Source of the DNA: Ceriagrion tenellum
Taxonomy: Eukaryota > Arthropoda > Insecta > Odonata > Coenagrionidae
Direction of reading: 5' to 3'
Length of the DNA stretch: 64,000 nt
NCBI GenBank assembly: GCA_963169105.1
Contig: OY720636.1
Coordinates: 133,829,233 to 133,893,232 of the forward strand
In this document: piece after piece, positions 1-11,629 of the stretch
Numbering within the stretch: the stretch's first letter is position 1
How the letters are laid out: every line of letters begins with the position of its first letter
Position numbers and translations under genes: made by a program
The notes under the pieces: generated by a model
Databases searched by the model: none
What the model was told of the DNA's origin: nothing
What the model saw: only the letters and a program-made list of their open reading frames with translations

Positions 1-660
1 AGAAGTTGACAGTCAAAATCAATTTTGTAATCGGTTTTTTATTTATTGCTGCCAGATATCGGTAAAATTGGATGAAATGGGGAGTAGTGTAGAGCCTAGC
101 AGACTGAAATAGATCAAAGGACAGTGGAAGAAACCGGCCAAATGGACAGATCGGTCTCCTCGGCGAAATTCAAAATGAGGGACTGTATCTTTTGTAAATT
201 TAGTAATCAATAGTAATCGACCATCGTTTTCTGCTTTCGTCCCATTTACTGGAGATACAGGCTTCGCAGCCGTGGAGTCTCCGTGTCCTAAGGGGGGAAT
301 ACGTGGGAAAAATCTCAGTGAGGACCTTCCTATCCGTACGATAAGCCTGACCAGCAGGTCGGGCACAGCCGGGAAAGGTAGGTTTCCGCCCTAGCCTACC
401 CTGTAATCCCTAACGAGGGGACCCGCTCGGTATCCCCTGGAAGTGCAATGAGGCCTACACCTCTTTCCAGGTTCTCCGGGCGAGGCGACCTATTGGGACA
501 AAACCAAGCACCACCCGGTAGTAAGAAGGAGGTTCTCAGTTACCCTCCCCTGCCGGGCGCCTCAGTTTTGCTGGTTACGGAGACTCCTTTCCCTACGCAA
601 ATACCTTTGGATATGTTTCGAATCCAAATTGGTTCTAATCGATGAACCAATGAGTCTGTG
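1..660. other. GC-richer conserved part of block A, no recognised gene
   Basis: This stretch is GC-richer than its surroundings and nearly unchanged in all three copies (also 22229-22888 and 56999-57658). It holds a 107-codon frame on the minus strand (43-366) and a 65-codon frame on the plus strand (448-645), both kept in each copy. I recognise no family in either, and the low divergence of the duplication can explain their survival. It could be the 5' region of an old retroelement or an untranslated exon. Confidence 0.35.
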
Positions 661-1789
661 TCCTGCTGGAAGAGAAAAAACCCCCCTTAAAACGAAGAGG
701 TTACGCTACCCAAGCGTAGAACACCAACATTAATGATGAATATTATTTTTAAGTACTTTCCTAGCTTGAAAGTCATCTACCGTAAGCTAAAAAAAAGGAA
801 ACCATTTAACATTACACCGATCCCAACAACCATGGAGGTAAATCGGGGTTAAAGTGGCATAGCTATTCTTCAAGACTCACCGACAACGTTGTTACTGTCG
901 TTCGGCATCGGGTCTGTATCTCCAGCACCATAAATATCCGTATTATCATCACCTCCTTGAACACACTTTCTTAAAGTATTTCCCATGTTCCTTTTTAATC
1001 GAAAGATCGGAAATGAATGCGGTTGCTAAGAATAAACGTTACCAAGGGCTCACCTCCTATTGTTGTCGAATCGTTCTCTTTAGTAGAAAATACCGTATCC
1101 TTTGGTGTTATAGGAATAGTATTATCTCAAGATGATATGAATATAGCAAGAATCTGAAATTGTAAGAGTTTTTTGTCGATGTCGTCGAGCATGAACTATT
1201 TGAAAGGAACGCGATGTAAAGAATGACGAAGATATGCGTGTGAATTAAGTATGGAAAGAAGGGTGTGATAGAAAAAGTTTCGCTGGGTAAAATTTGACTA
1301 ACTGTAACATAAGGTGGAAGATAGAGACTGTGTATTTTATCAGCTGAATGAAATAATTCGTAGACCACCTGAATCATGCGTACCAGGTAGTCTACCAAAG
1401 GTGCACAAGTTTTAATCCTCCCGAAAAACGTCCACCTCATCTCTCCTGAGTATTATGTATAAAACATAAACGATCGTGGTGAAGACGATTCCTGCGAAAA
1501 TTTAAAATCTGTAGAGTTCTTAGTAGCAGTCAAGGAACACAAGAAGTGACTGGTGAAAAATAGGTACTGTTTTTCGCGATAAGGAAATATTTTACCGCCA
1601 CGGATAGGCTGTGACGTTATAACGACTGTCTGTGAAGTGGAGTAATCAGTGGAAATCGATTCTGTAGTCGTTTATTAATTGATATATTCAAGTTTTTTTT
1701 TCTATCAATTATTATTACATAAATTAGGGAGGATTATACATGCCGGAGGACAGTTTTGGAACAGAGGTGAGTGGAAGAAGATTGTCAAA

Positions 1790-1860
1790 CTGACAGCGAT
1801 TCCACAATTAAATGCCCCTTAACAATTAAATGCCCATTCCACAATTAAATGGAGAGACTG
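1790..1860. repeat. Short tandem repeat with copy-number change
   Basis: Three copies of a CAATTAAATGCCC-type motif lie here. The third block copy (about 58805-58860) also has three, while the second (about 24028-24046) has one. It is a small minisatellite inside otherwise featureless sequence. Confidence 0.75.
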
Positions 1861-2342
1861 TATATTGAGTAAATTTCAAATCTTATTATTACAGCCAGCT
1901 GTCTGCAGAGACTATGGAATATATCGGTACCCCCTCGGAATATTTTTATATTTTACTGTGTAAACGAATGCATGCACGTTTTCATGACTGTTTCAAAATT
2001 GCACCGCATAAAACGGCAAATTGTATGATTATATCCGAACATCTAAACGGGAAATGGCACCTGCTCTAATTCCATTCATTTTTTCTACATTCCGTAATTA
2101 TTTCGTTGAAACAATAAAATGTATTATGTAATTCGCCCTTTAGTGAATAAGCTTGTGCGGAGATAAAGTCATGGAAAGTTCTTTTTTTCACATTTCACCC
2201 AAAAAATAGTATTTTCTTGCGTTTACTTGCGAATATATTTGCATAAGATTGTGTTTTTAACTCAGCACTCTCGTTCGTTGCTACAGAAGGCCAAATCTTA
2301 ATTTTGGGTCTTAAACCACTTTTCTTCGAACACGGCCCTTTT

Positions 2343-2384
2343 AATCAATCATTATAATTAAGATACATTATAATTTGATTGATT
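2343..2384. repeat. Imperfect inverted repeat (hairpin)
   Basis: The left arm starts AATCAATCA and continues TTATAAT; the right arm is its complement with a two-base bulge, and the loop is about 7 nt. It lies in the 265-bp stretch (2134-2398) present in the first and third block-A copies but missing from the second, so that stretch may be a small insertion or the second copy may carry a deletion. Confidence 0.6.
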
Positions 2385-2457
2385 GTACTGCCAAAATGTT
2401 TGCTATATTTTTACCTGCTAATCGTGATACCATAAATAGGCCTCAGGATTTTTACCA

Positions 2458-2763
2458 TTGATAATACCTGTGTTTGACGTGCGCGCAATGGAGTCAGTGT
2501 ATACTCAAAATCAGGTTCCTCACGCACCGGAAAAGGGAATAGCCGGAAAGGAAATACATGCTGAATTGTTGAACACTGCCGATCATTCACACAAATGCAT
2601 ATTCCAAATAAGTCATCAAATCCCGCACTATATCATTTTCCTTACTTTCGTGCATAACGGTTTTCGCATCCATTTATTTAAGGTTTCAGGCAATACATTT
2701 GTCAAAGGTTCAGATAAGGAAAACCGTATAAATAGGTATCAAGTTCTGGGGAAAAAGAAGTAA
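2458..2763 (+). other. 101-codon open frame, unrecognised
   Basis: An open frame of 101 codons is kept in all three block-A copies (also 24392-24697 and 59466-59771). The third copy has three amino-acid changes near the N-terminus and the second has one, so most of the few substitutions seen change the protein, which argues against constraint. No family, signal peptide or membrane segment is recognised. It may be a remnant of a mobile element or a chance frame. Confidence 0.2.
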
Positions 2764-2819
2764 GTAAGATATGGCAAGATGGTGTTTTCGATCAGCTGGT
2801 AGAAGTAAGACTTCCTGGG

Positions 2820-3893
2820 TAGGCACGGTCTTAAAATTTCTCTAAAATAAATATCGCCTAACCAGCTTCAATATGTTCCTCCGTACTGACCTATCATTGA
2901 AAACCTCTTTTGCCTAATACACCACCATAAATTACTTCATACTCGCCCTCCTGATTTTAAGACTCCTTATATTCCACCTCCTAAGAATTTCCTCAACCAC
3001 AACTTTCTCGGCTTTCCTCTACCTCTCACACCATTCATTTCATTTCACTCCACTCTGATATATATCTGTTTCGTTATTCGACTCTCTTCCATTCTCTCAA
3101 CATGGCCTTACTAACGAAGGACACTTCTTTCACATATGTCCACTACTGGAGCATCTAAGCCACATTCATTTATTACCCACTCATTCATCATTCTATCCAA
3201 CCCACTCTTGCCGCCAACACTCCTCAGATAACTCATACCCACGGCGTATAGTTCACTGCTATGTCTATTCTGACAAACCCATGTTTCACTACCATGCAGA
3301 AACGTTGGGAGAAGTACCCCTTTGTACACGGCGATTTTCGCCTCCTTTAACAGGCACTCATTCCTTGATATGCTCCACATGTTTCCCACCTCTTTCCTTC
3401 CAGAATTCGCACCTCTCTCTATCTCCTCATCGATGTCCCATCCGTCCGTCTTTCGCAAACATCTTACCCAAGTACAATAAATCATCCACTTGTTCAATAA
3501 CTTCACCATTCGCCCTCATCATACAGTTATTCTCCCCATTCTCCTTATCACTAACTACTACTTTAGTCTTGGACGCATTTAACTTCAATACTAATCTCTC
3601 TGTTGGGTCACAAACCTTATCTACGAACTTTGGTAATCCCTGTTGCGTCTCTGAGATCAAAACAGCGTCATTCGCATATACTAGGACTCGAACGTTTACA
3701 TTTCAAATCAAAATACCGTCGCTTTCTCTACATGCATCTCTAAAACATTTATCCATAAATACATTAAACTGTCGTAGTGACATTACGCAACCTAGCTTTA
3801 CGCCCTGTTTTATTGCAAACCAATCACTCAGAACCCCGTTAACTCTCACTCTTTCCTTAATATTATCATACACCTTAAGGGTGTTCATGATGG
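2820..3893 (-). pseudogene. RTE-like LINE reverse transcriptase, 3' fragment (broken)
   Basis: Read on the minus strand, three frames in succession (3888-3703, 3660-3427, 3509-3111) encode the palm and thumb parts of a non-LTR reverse transcriptase. The first has DWFAIKQGVKLGCVMS followed by LFNV-like residues, the usual stretch around RT motif 3. The second has LVLKLNASKTKVVV, matching the ...N..KT..... segment after the YADD motif. The third has LPTFLHGSETWVC, resembling the GSETW motif of RTE/CR1-type C-termini. Frame breaks separate the pieces, and the catalytic YADD is not visible, so this is dead. It is typical of RTE-like LINEs; the clade is inferred from motifs only. Confidence 0.75.
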
Positions 3894-3927
3894 ATTAGAG
3901 ATGGCCATGGCCTCCAGGAGTTACTTA

Positions 3928-4730
3928 GGCCGTTTCCGAACTTGGCAAACGACTATTTAACTTCATATCAAGATATCTTGATTCCTAGGCAAGCAAAGTG
4001 AAATCCTTACTTGGCACTCTCGTAGCCCTTTAACGATGGAAGAGACATCCTGCGGCCTTCATCTCGTAAAAGATGCGAAAAGCGCCATCCATGTGTCCAT
4101 AATTATTGTGGGTGATTGAAGTGGATTACTTCTTGGAAATGCTTCCCAACCTTATACGACAAATTAAAAGAGAATATTATTTTTAAAATCTTATTGCTTA
4201 TGAATAAAATAATTCTCATATACCGTAATATGGTGATTGACTATTATGCTTCGATTACTTGGGGCTGCTAAAGTGGACGACATTTCGCTCACTGTATTTA
4301 CCACAATCAACGTCTTTGTGCAAAAAAGGCATCGTAATATTTTTTGCCTATATGAAAAAACATTATGCATATATTTTGCACATTATCCAACACATTATGC
4401 ATATATATGTTTATGAACAAACATATTAATGCATTGAACTCTGAACTAACTACCTATGATCTTCGACTGTCGACTGATAGATACGCGCGTTGTAGCTAGC
4501 ATAATTAAGCTGAAAACAAATTATATTTACTCTAATGGTTTATTGTCCCCCTACTTTGATGAATGCAGTGAAATCTCTCCAATGCTCAACGTTATTAACA
4601 ATTATGATGTTCGTTAGTTAAAACTAATTCTGCCAATGAAATTATGGCTACCCGACAGTACTTTCATAATTCTTTCAAGGGGAATTGTTTTTTCTTTCCA
4701 GAGCAAGGAAAGCAGAATTTGTAGGTTCAA
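3928..4730 (+). mobile_element. Harbinger-like non-autonomous element, truncated copy
   Basis: It begins with the terminal motif GGCCGTTTCCGAACTTGGCA preceded by TTA, as in the complete copy at 29036-30239, of which it is the reverse-complement counterpart. Similarity runs to about 4715, where block C starts at 4731 and the second terminus is missing. No coding capacity is seen. Confidence 0.65.
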
Positions 4731-6614
4731 CTCTCAACAACATCATGCTCTTGTTTGCACTTTAGCCTACATGTATGCGAATAACCTATGTCGTCGAAGC
4801 ACCCTAATCACCCTAATACTACTTCTACTGCCTACATGTACGTTCCCAAGATATTCAAGAGAGCATTGAGACAGAATAAGCAACCTCATGATCTTGTTTT
4901 TCATTTAACATCACGTGGAATGTTATGTTGGAAATAATTATGCTAACTTATTATGCCTAATCAAAGGTAAAATCATCAATTCCGTAGGAAGACACCTCGA
5001 ATTAACCATCTGCCCGCCTCTATTCTCATTCATATGCTATGATCATGCATCGTCGTTTTTCCACATACAATGGCATCGGGTTAAATGAAGTCAGAATGTT
5101 AAATACCACCATATATTTAAAATTCTAAATTCTGATGATGTCTCTTCCGCCGTATATGGGCTACGAAATTGCCCAGGGAGGATTTCACTCCGTCCGCCTG
5201 GGGATCTAGATAACTTGATGGGCAGTTAACTATGCGTTTGCCAAGTTCGAAAACGGCCCAAGCCTGTAACTTTGGTTTTGTCCTGAAAACGGAAAAAAAA
5301 GAGATTCGTGGGGCGCACCTGGGAGCGATTTCTCCCAGGTGCGTGTTCGAATCTCGCCTGGGTTGGTTATTCATTCCCAGGACATGGATGTTCGTGTTCG
5401 CCCAATGAGTCTATTGTAAGAGAGGACTACAGTCTTCAATTCCTCGATTATTATTATTAAAACCGCTGTCGGCTCCGTACCGCTTGCAGGGTAAACAGCT
5501 ACCGAAAAAGACTGAGCTATGCCGCATTTTTATTGTTCCCCAACGGAAAAATGTGCGCAAGTCACTTTTAAGCATCGCTTGTCCGAACATTTCTTGCTAG
5601 AATTCAGTTTTGCGTAGTGCCTTGCCAGAGAAAGGCGTGAGTTTGTCATTAAGTATGGAAGCTGACGTATCTTCTTTACGTTCGTAAAAAAGAGAAGGCA
5701 ACTTTTGAAGAGGAGAACCCCTAGTTTCTTGGTATTGTGAATTTCCAGTTTCAATACACTTCCGTGGATTTTTGGCTAACAGTGGTGCAATCAGTGCAAG
5801 CTTGTAACATTGTGTTAATTTTAACTTAAAAAAGATTACATAGGGTTTAATGGATCTTAGAAATGTCACGCATCTTGAGATGCATGAGAAATTTATTGAA
5901 AGTGGAAAAAAATCTACATCATCTAAGAAACAATGCATACTGGACTAGTTAAGCAACAAATTAAATTTTAATGAGGACGTCAATGACAAAAATATTTTAA
6001 AGCTCTTTGGAAGCTCTTTCCATTATTGTTTCTGGCCATTTTACCAAAAACCACTTCTTTCTTCTTCGAATGACATCTAAAATACATGGCCAGTCCACAT
6101 ACCCTAGCTACAAGTCTGTATTAGAAGTCAAATATTCAGCCTACTCCGAGGACATCACTATCACAGAGGAGAAGTGTGAGGTGAGTCTGCAGTGTATCAT
6201 TGAAGTTAAGTGAGAGTAAAGTTAATTCATGGATCAGCAATCGCCAAGAAAGCTGTGCTCCCTTTTGGTCATTTGTCCGAAGAGGCGATGGAGGCTAGGA
6301 ATAAGGATATATCAGAAGATCACAGGAACACAACACAAAAAAATTATCCAGGATCAGTACAAACGAAGATCACTTTCGAAGACTACTTCTTACATTAGAT
6401 CCAAAGATATAGTCGATTTCAGGAGTTCAGAAAAGAAAAATAGTGCAATTAAGCGTCAGATGAAAATAATTTTGCTCACTCTACAGGAATCTAGTTAACA
6501 GCGTGATGATGAGACTGATGATGAATTATCTGAAGAAGATCTCGAGTGTGTTTAGCTTTTCCTTGAAAATGCATGATAAAATATGGAAAGATAGTTAATT
6601 TTTTACTTTGAAAA
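4731..6614 (+). repeat. Segmental-duplication block C, copy 1
   Basis: This block matches 31007-33416 in the same orientation, starting at the shared CTCTCAACAACATC and ending near the (TA)n tract. Compared with the second copy it lacks roughly 0.53 kb after 6001; the flanking AAGCTCTT words suggest a deletion between short direct repeats. It contains a minus-strand fragment of the Harbinger-like terminus (about 5120-5256) and a B-box-like GTTCGAATCTC near 5343, perhaps the remnant of a tRNA-derived SINE. Confidence 0.85.
6027..6560 (+). pseudogene. Decayed transposon-encoded protein, C-terminal part
   Basis: Forward frames encode SIIVSGHFTKNHFFLLRM, a YPSYKSVLEVKYSAY stretch, then after a stop and frame change LIHGSAIAKKAVLPFGHLSE and EARNKDISEDHRN, ending in an acidic tail. 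The LIHG...LPFGHLSEEA.EARNK pattern resembles a domain I remember from uncharacterised transposon proteins of insects and other invertebrates; that link is from memory. The better copy is 32677-33350. Stops and a frame change show it is not functional. Confidence 0.5.
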
Positions 6615-6635
6615 GTCTATTTCCCAGTTAAATGT

Positions 6636-6637
<2 letters not shown>

Positions 6638-6677
<40 letters not shown>
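6638..6677. repeat. (TA)n microsatellite
   Basis: A pure TA run at the border between block C and the Penelope-element flank. Confidence 0.98.
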
Positions 6678-6679
<2 letters not shown>

Positions 6680-6717
6680 ACTTGGCGAAAAACACTTGTA
6701 GTGCACAGATATAAAAA

Positions 6718-6800
6718 AAGGTCACAGGCGTGACTAGCAGTTACATATAGAGCACAAAAAAAGGTAAAACTCACAGAAATTTTGATATATTTCGGCGGAC
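6718..6800 (+). repeat. Inverted partial copy of the Penelope terminal repeat
   Basis: About 80 bases containing GTCACAGGCGTGACTAGCAG and ACTCACAGAAATTTTGATAT match the reverse complement of 13500-13580 and of 43741-43830. The two flanks of the Penelope element are therefore inverted relative to one another. Confidence 0.85.
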
Positions 6801-6817
6801 ACAACCGCCTTCGTCAG
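6785..6817 (-). ncRNA. Hammerhead-ribozyme-like core motif (candidate)
   Basis: The minus strand reads CTGACGA, one extra A, a GGCGG/CCGCC stem with a six-base loop, then GAAA: the order of conserved blocks in a hammerhead core (CUGANGA, stem II, GAAA). Hammerhead motifs are known from Penelope-like terminal repeats. Against function: an unpaired base sits between the core and stem II, and the stem I pairing I can find is only about two base pairs. Confidence 0.35.
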
Positions 6818-6821
6818 AATG

Positions 6822-6822
<1 letters not shown>

Positions 6823-6869
<47 letters not shown>
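6823..6869. repeat. (TA)n microsatellite
   Basis: A TA run directly beside the hammerhead-like motif in the 3' flank of the Penelope element. Confidence 0.97.
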
Positions 6870-6872
<3 letters not shown>

Positions 6873-6974
6873 CGTTGATGGATTGGAGTCAGCCATGCGG
6901 CGATGAACACACGATGTGGATAGGATGGAGGAGATAGACACAAAAAAAGAGACGATCACACTTACATCGCTAGC

Positions 6975-6997
6975 TTTCGGAACTAGTCCGTCTTCAA
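6975..6997 (-). ncRNA. Second hammerhead-like motif (weak)
   Basis: The minus strand reads TTGAAGA, C, GG, a short loop, CC, GAAA. It has the same layout as 6785-6817, including the extra base before stem II, but the first core base departs from CUGANGA and the stem is only two pairs. Confidence 0.25.
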
Positions 6998-7228
6998 GGC
7001 GTATCACGGAACAAATGTCGTGTGCGCTGGTGAGGATAGGGGAAGGAGGGGCGGTTGGTTAGGGGAGGGGGTAGGGGAAGGGGTTTTTCCCAGCGGTTGA
7101 CGAACGGTTCTTGAAAAGGGGAAATTTTTACCAGCTCGTGTCTTGGCCGGAGAGAGCGGAAGGGGTCGAAGTGACGGTGGGGGAGGGGGAGAGAAGCGGG
7201 TAAATGGAGAAGAACGGGAAGCGTTCCA

Positions 7229-8356
7229 TTAATGTATTTTATTTAATCCGGGCGCGGTGCACGATTTTAGCAACCAGATTATGGCTTGCTCCTTCTGGCG
7301 CACTTCAATTAACGGGGCGTCCGGGGGAAGGGAGAGCAATATTGCCACCTCAAAGCACTTGTCAAAGGACAAGCCATGTTTCCGCACATGAGTAGGGACG
7401 GGGAAAGTGGAAGATGGGTCTTTACAGGTGCACCGATGGTTATTCATTCTAATATTAAGGGGTGTAATACATTCGCCCACATAAAAACCGGGACATAGTT
7501 TACATTGTAACACATAAACTAAGTTGTGGGAGTCGCAAGAGCCGGAGGCTTTGATGTCGAACGGCGTCTCTGTGTTGGGACTCTGAAACGAGGATAGGGG
7601 GCGAAACATGTTGCACGTTTTGCACCGTGGTTTGTTGCATCTCTGTGTGGTGGGACGGGGAGTGTCATTCGATGTACCCTCTAGCGAAGAATTGGAGCGA
7701 AGAAGATTGGCTAAGTTAGGTGGACGTCTGAAGCATACTGTGGGGCATTTGGGTAGGAGATTGGCTGTCGATCTGTTAGTATCTAAAATTGGGAATAAGT
7801 CTTTGAGGATGGTCTTGAGTTTTTGGACGCCAGGAAAGTATGTGATGTGAAGATTTAGGGCGTCCAGGGGGGTGTCTTTTTTACATGGGGTGAAATTAGC
7901 AGAGGGGGGTAAAATACGTTTTTTTAGAAGTGGCTCGGGATAATTTCTATTGGATAAAGAATTGTGAAGCTTATCAAGGTATTCATGAAGTTTCTCTTTG
8001 GAGTTGCAAATCCAGTGGCCACGGCTCGACAGCGAATAAGGAATTGAGTGCTTAGTGTGTTTGGGATGGCAGCTGTTGTAATGCAAATACAGTTGTTTGT
8101 TGGAGGGCTTGATATGGACCGAAGTCTCAAAGGTGTTATTATTTGTGATGGAAATGTCGACGTCGAGAAAGGTGATTTGAGAAGGAGAAGTGGCCGATGT
8201 GAAGCGAATGGATAAGAATTGATTTAGAGATTTGAGGAAGTTCGCTAGGGTATCCTCGCCGTGGGTCCATATGATGAAAATATCATCAATAAATCTAACC
8301 CAGAGCTCCGGTTGTAATTCCTGGGTGGCGAGGAAATCAATTTCAAGCTTTCCCAT
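7229..8356 (-). pseudogene. Penelope protein C-terminus with complete GIY-YIG end (unit 1)
   Basis: This frame of 375 residues starts after an array junction and holds RT motif C (FIDD), FLDVDI (thumb), the cysteine-rich CNKPRCKTC linker, and the GIY-YIG endonuclease (LVYVLQC ... YVGE). It is the only copy in the array that keeps the true C-terminus: after EVRQKE it continues QAIIWLLK and ends APGLNKIH, matching the conserved GLN ending of Penelope nucleases. It lacks the N-terminal RT motifs, which sit once, about 5 kb away at the other end of the array, so it could not act as a polymerase alone. Confidence 0.85.
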
Positions 8357-9447
8357 GAAGAGATTGGCATAAGAAGGGGCTCCTTCTGGCGCACTTCAAT
8401 TAACGGGGTGTCCGGGGGAAGGGAGGGCAATATTGCCACCTCAAAGCACTTGTCAAAGGACAAGCCATGTTTCCGCACATGAGTAGGGACGGGGAAAGTG
8501 GAAGATGGGTCTTTACAGGTGCACCGATGGTTATTCATTCTAATATTAAGGGGTGTAATACATTCGCCCACATAAAAACCGGGACATAGTTTACATTGTA
8601 ACACATAAACTAAGTTGTGGGAGTCGCAAGAGCCGGAGGCTTTGATGTCGAACGGCGTCTCTGTGTTGGGACTCTGAAACGAGGATAGAGGGCGAAACAT
8701 GTTGCACGTTTTGCACCGTGGTTTGTTGCATCTCTGTGTGGTGGGACGGGGAGTGTCATTCGATGTACCCTCTAGCGAAGAATTGGAGCGAAGAAGATTG
8801 GCTAAGTTAGGTGGACGTCTGAAGCATACTGTGGGGCATTTGGGTAGGAGATTGGCTGTCGATCTGTTAGTATCTAAAATTGGGAATAAGTCTTTGAGGA
8901 TGGTCTTGAGTTTTTGGACGCCAGGAAAGTATGTGATGTGAAGATTTAGGGCGTCCAGGGGGGTGTCTTTTTTACATGGGGTGAAATTAGCAGAGGGGGG
9001 TAAAATACGTTTTTTTAGAAGTGGCTCGGGATAATTTCTATTGGATAAAGAATTGTGAAGCTTATCAAGGTATTCATGAAGTTTTTCTTTGGAGTTGCAA
9101 ATCCGGTGGCCACGGATCGACAGCGAATAAGGAATTGAGTGCTTAGTGTGTTTGGGATGGCAGCTGTTGTAATGCAAATACAGTTGTTTGTTGGAGGGCT
9201 TGATATGGACCGAAGTCTCAAAGGTGTTATTATTTGTGATGGAAATGTCGACGTCGAGAAAGGTGATTTGAGAAGGAGAAGTGGCCGATGTGAAGCGAAT
9301 GGATGAGAATTGATTTAGAGATTTGAGGAAGTTCGCTAGGGTATCCTCGCCGTGGGTCCATATGATGAAAATATCATCAATAAATCTAACCCAGAGCTCC
9401 GGTTGTAATTCCTGGGTGGCGAGGAAATCAATTTCAAGCTTTCCCAT
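8245..9447 (-). pseudogene. Array unit 2: RT motif C to GIY-YIG, frame broken at junction
   Basis: The frame matches the C-terminal half of the Penelope protein up to EVRQKE, then crosses the junction into the wrong frame (PLLMPISSWESLK...) of the next unit. The final GIY-YIG residues (AIIWLL...GLN) and the upstream RT motifs are missing, so an active enzyme is unlikely. Confidence 0.8.
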
Positions 9448-10538
9448 GAAGAGATTGGCATAAGAAGGGGCTCCTTCTGGCGCACTTCAATTAACGGGGT
9501 GTCCGGGGGAAGGGAGGGCAATATTGCCACCTCAAAGCACTTGTCAAAGGACAAGCCATGTTTCCGCACATGAGTAGGGACGGGGAAAGTGGAAGATGGG
9601 TCTTTACAGGTGCACCGATGGTTATTCATTCTAATATTAAGGGGTGTAATACATTCGCCCACATAAAAACCGGGACATAGTTTACATTGTAACACATAAA
9701 CTAAGTTGTGGGAGTCGCAAGAGCCGGAGGCTTTGATGTCGAACGGCGTCTCTGTGTTGGGACTCTGAAACGAGGATAGGGGGCGAAACATGTTGCACGT
9801 TTTGCACCGTGGTTTGTTGCATCTCTGTGTGGTGGGACGGGGAGTGTCATTCGATGTACCCTCTAGCGAAGAATTGGAGCGAAGAAGATTGGCTAAGTTA
9901 GGTGGACGTCTGAAGCATACTGTGGGGCATTTGGGTAGGAGATTGGCTGTCGATCTGTTAGTATCTAAAATTGGGAATAAGTCTATGAGGATGGTCTTGA
10001 GTTTTTGGACGCCAGGAAAGTATGTGATGTGAAGATTTAGGGCGTCCAGGGGGGTGTCTTTTTTACATGGGGTGAAATTAGCAGAGGGGGGTAAAATACG
10101 TTTTTTTAGAAGTGGCTCGGGATAATTTCTATTGGATAAAGAATTGTGAAGCTTATCAAGGTATTCATGAAGTTTTTCTTTGGAGTTGCAAATCCAGTGG
10201 CCACGGATCGACAGCGAATAAGGAATTGAGTGCTTAGTGTGTTTGGGATGGCAGCTGTTGTAATGCAAATACAGTTGTTTGTTGGAGGGCTTGATATGGA
10301 CCGAAGTCTCAAAGGTGTTATTATTTGTGATGGAAATGTCGACGTCGAGAAAGGTGATTTGAGAAGGAGAAGTGGCCGATGTGAAGCGAATGGATGAGAA
10401 TTGATTTAGAGATTTGAGGAAGTTCGCTAGGGTATCCTCGCCGTGGGTCCATATGATGAAAATAACATCAATAAATCTAACCCAGAGCTCCGGTTGTAAT
10501 TCCTGGGTGGCGAGGAAATCAATTTCAAGCTTTCCCAT
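9336..10538 (-). pseudogene. Array unit 3: RT motif C to GIY-YIG, catalytic D changed
   Basis: Same content as unit 2, but the catalytic doublet FIDD reads FIDV because of a single T-to-A change on the plus strand (AACATC for ATCATC near 10465). The RT active site is therefore lost even in principle. The frame crosses the 1091-bp junction out of phase. Confidence 0.8.
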
Positions 10539-11629
10539 GAAGAGATTGGCATAAGAAGGGGCTCCTTCTGGCGCACTTCAATTAACGGGGCGTCCGGGGG
10601 AAGGGAGGGCAATATTGCCACCTCAAAGCACTTGTCAAAGGACAAGCCATGTTTCCGCACATGAGTAGGGACGGGGAAAGTGGAAGATGGGTCTTTACAG
10701 GTGCACCGATGGTTATTCATTCTAATATTAAGGGGTGTAATACATTCGCCCACATAAAAACCGGGACATAGTTTACATTGTAACACATAAACTAAGTTGT
10801 GGGAGTCGCAAGAGCCGGAGGCTTTGATGTCGAACGGCGTCTCTGTGTTGGGACTCTGAAACGAGGATAGGGGGCGAAACATGTTGCACGTTTTGCACCG
10901 TGGTTTGTTGCATCTCTGTGTGGTGGGACGGGGAGTGTCATTCGATGTACCCTCTAGCGAAGAATTGGAGCGAAGAAGATTGGCTAAGTTAGGTGGACGT
11001 CTGAAGCATACTGTGGGGCATTTGGGTAGGAGATTGGCTGTCGATCTGTTAGTATCTAAAATTGGGAATAAGTCTTTGAGGATGGTCTTGAGTTTTTGGA
11101 CGCCAGGAAAGTATGTGATGTGAAGATTTAGGGCGTCCAGGGGGGTGTCTTTTTTACATGGGGTGAAATTAGCAGAGGGGGGTAAAATACGTTTTTTTAG
11201 AAGTGGCTCGGGATAATTTCTATTGGATAAAGAATTGTGAAGCTTATCAAGGTATTCATGAAGTTTTTCTTTGGAGTTGCAAATCCGGTGGCCACGGATC
11301 GACAGCGAATAAGGAAATGAGTGCTTAGTGTGTTTGGGATGGCAGCTGTTGTAATGCAAATACAGTTGTTTGTTGGAGGGCTTGATATGGACCGAAGTCT
11401 CAAAGGTGTTATTATTTGTGATGGAAATGTCGACGTCGAGAAAGGTGATTTGAGAAGGAGAAGTGGCCGATGTGAAGCGAATGGATGAGAATTGATTTAG
11501 AGATTTGAGGAAGTTCGCTAGGGTATCCTCGCCGTGGGTCCATATGATGAAAATATCATCAATAAATCTAACCCAGAGCTCCGGTTGTAATTCCTGGGTG
11601 GCGAGGAAATCACTTTCAAGCTTTCCCAT
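10427..11629 (-). pseudogene. Array unit 4: RT motif C to GIY-YIG, frame broken at junction
   Basis: Same layout as unit 2 with FIDD intact. Its first residues read MGKLES, as in unit 5 and in the copy-3 element, whereas units 1-3 read MGKLEI; this marks units 4 and 5 as closer to the ancestral state at that site. Confidence 0.8.

Larger units (their letters stand above)
1..4395 (+). repeat. Segmental-duplication block A, copy 1
   Basis: This block recurs in the same orientation at 22229-25127 and 56999-61423; position 1 here aligns with 22229 and 56999. It is non-genic apart from a decayed LINE piece. The copies differ by scattered substitutions and a few indels: 2134-2398 (265 bp) is absent from the second copy, and a short repeat near 1800 differs in copy number. 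The first and third copies share the LINE fragment and the start of the Harbinger-like element; the second breaks off inside the LINE at 25127. Confidence 0.9.

Noticed and set aside
3281..3898. A 205-codon plus-strand frame, also at 60289
   Set aside because: It is the antisense of the LINE reverse transcriptase remnant, whose minus-strand motifs are clear.
7608..7850. An 80-codon plus-strand frame repeated in each array unit and at 42225
   Set aside because: It is antisense to the Penelope coding frame and persists only because the sense frame and array are conserved.
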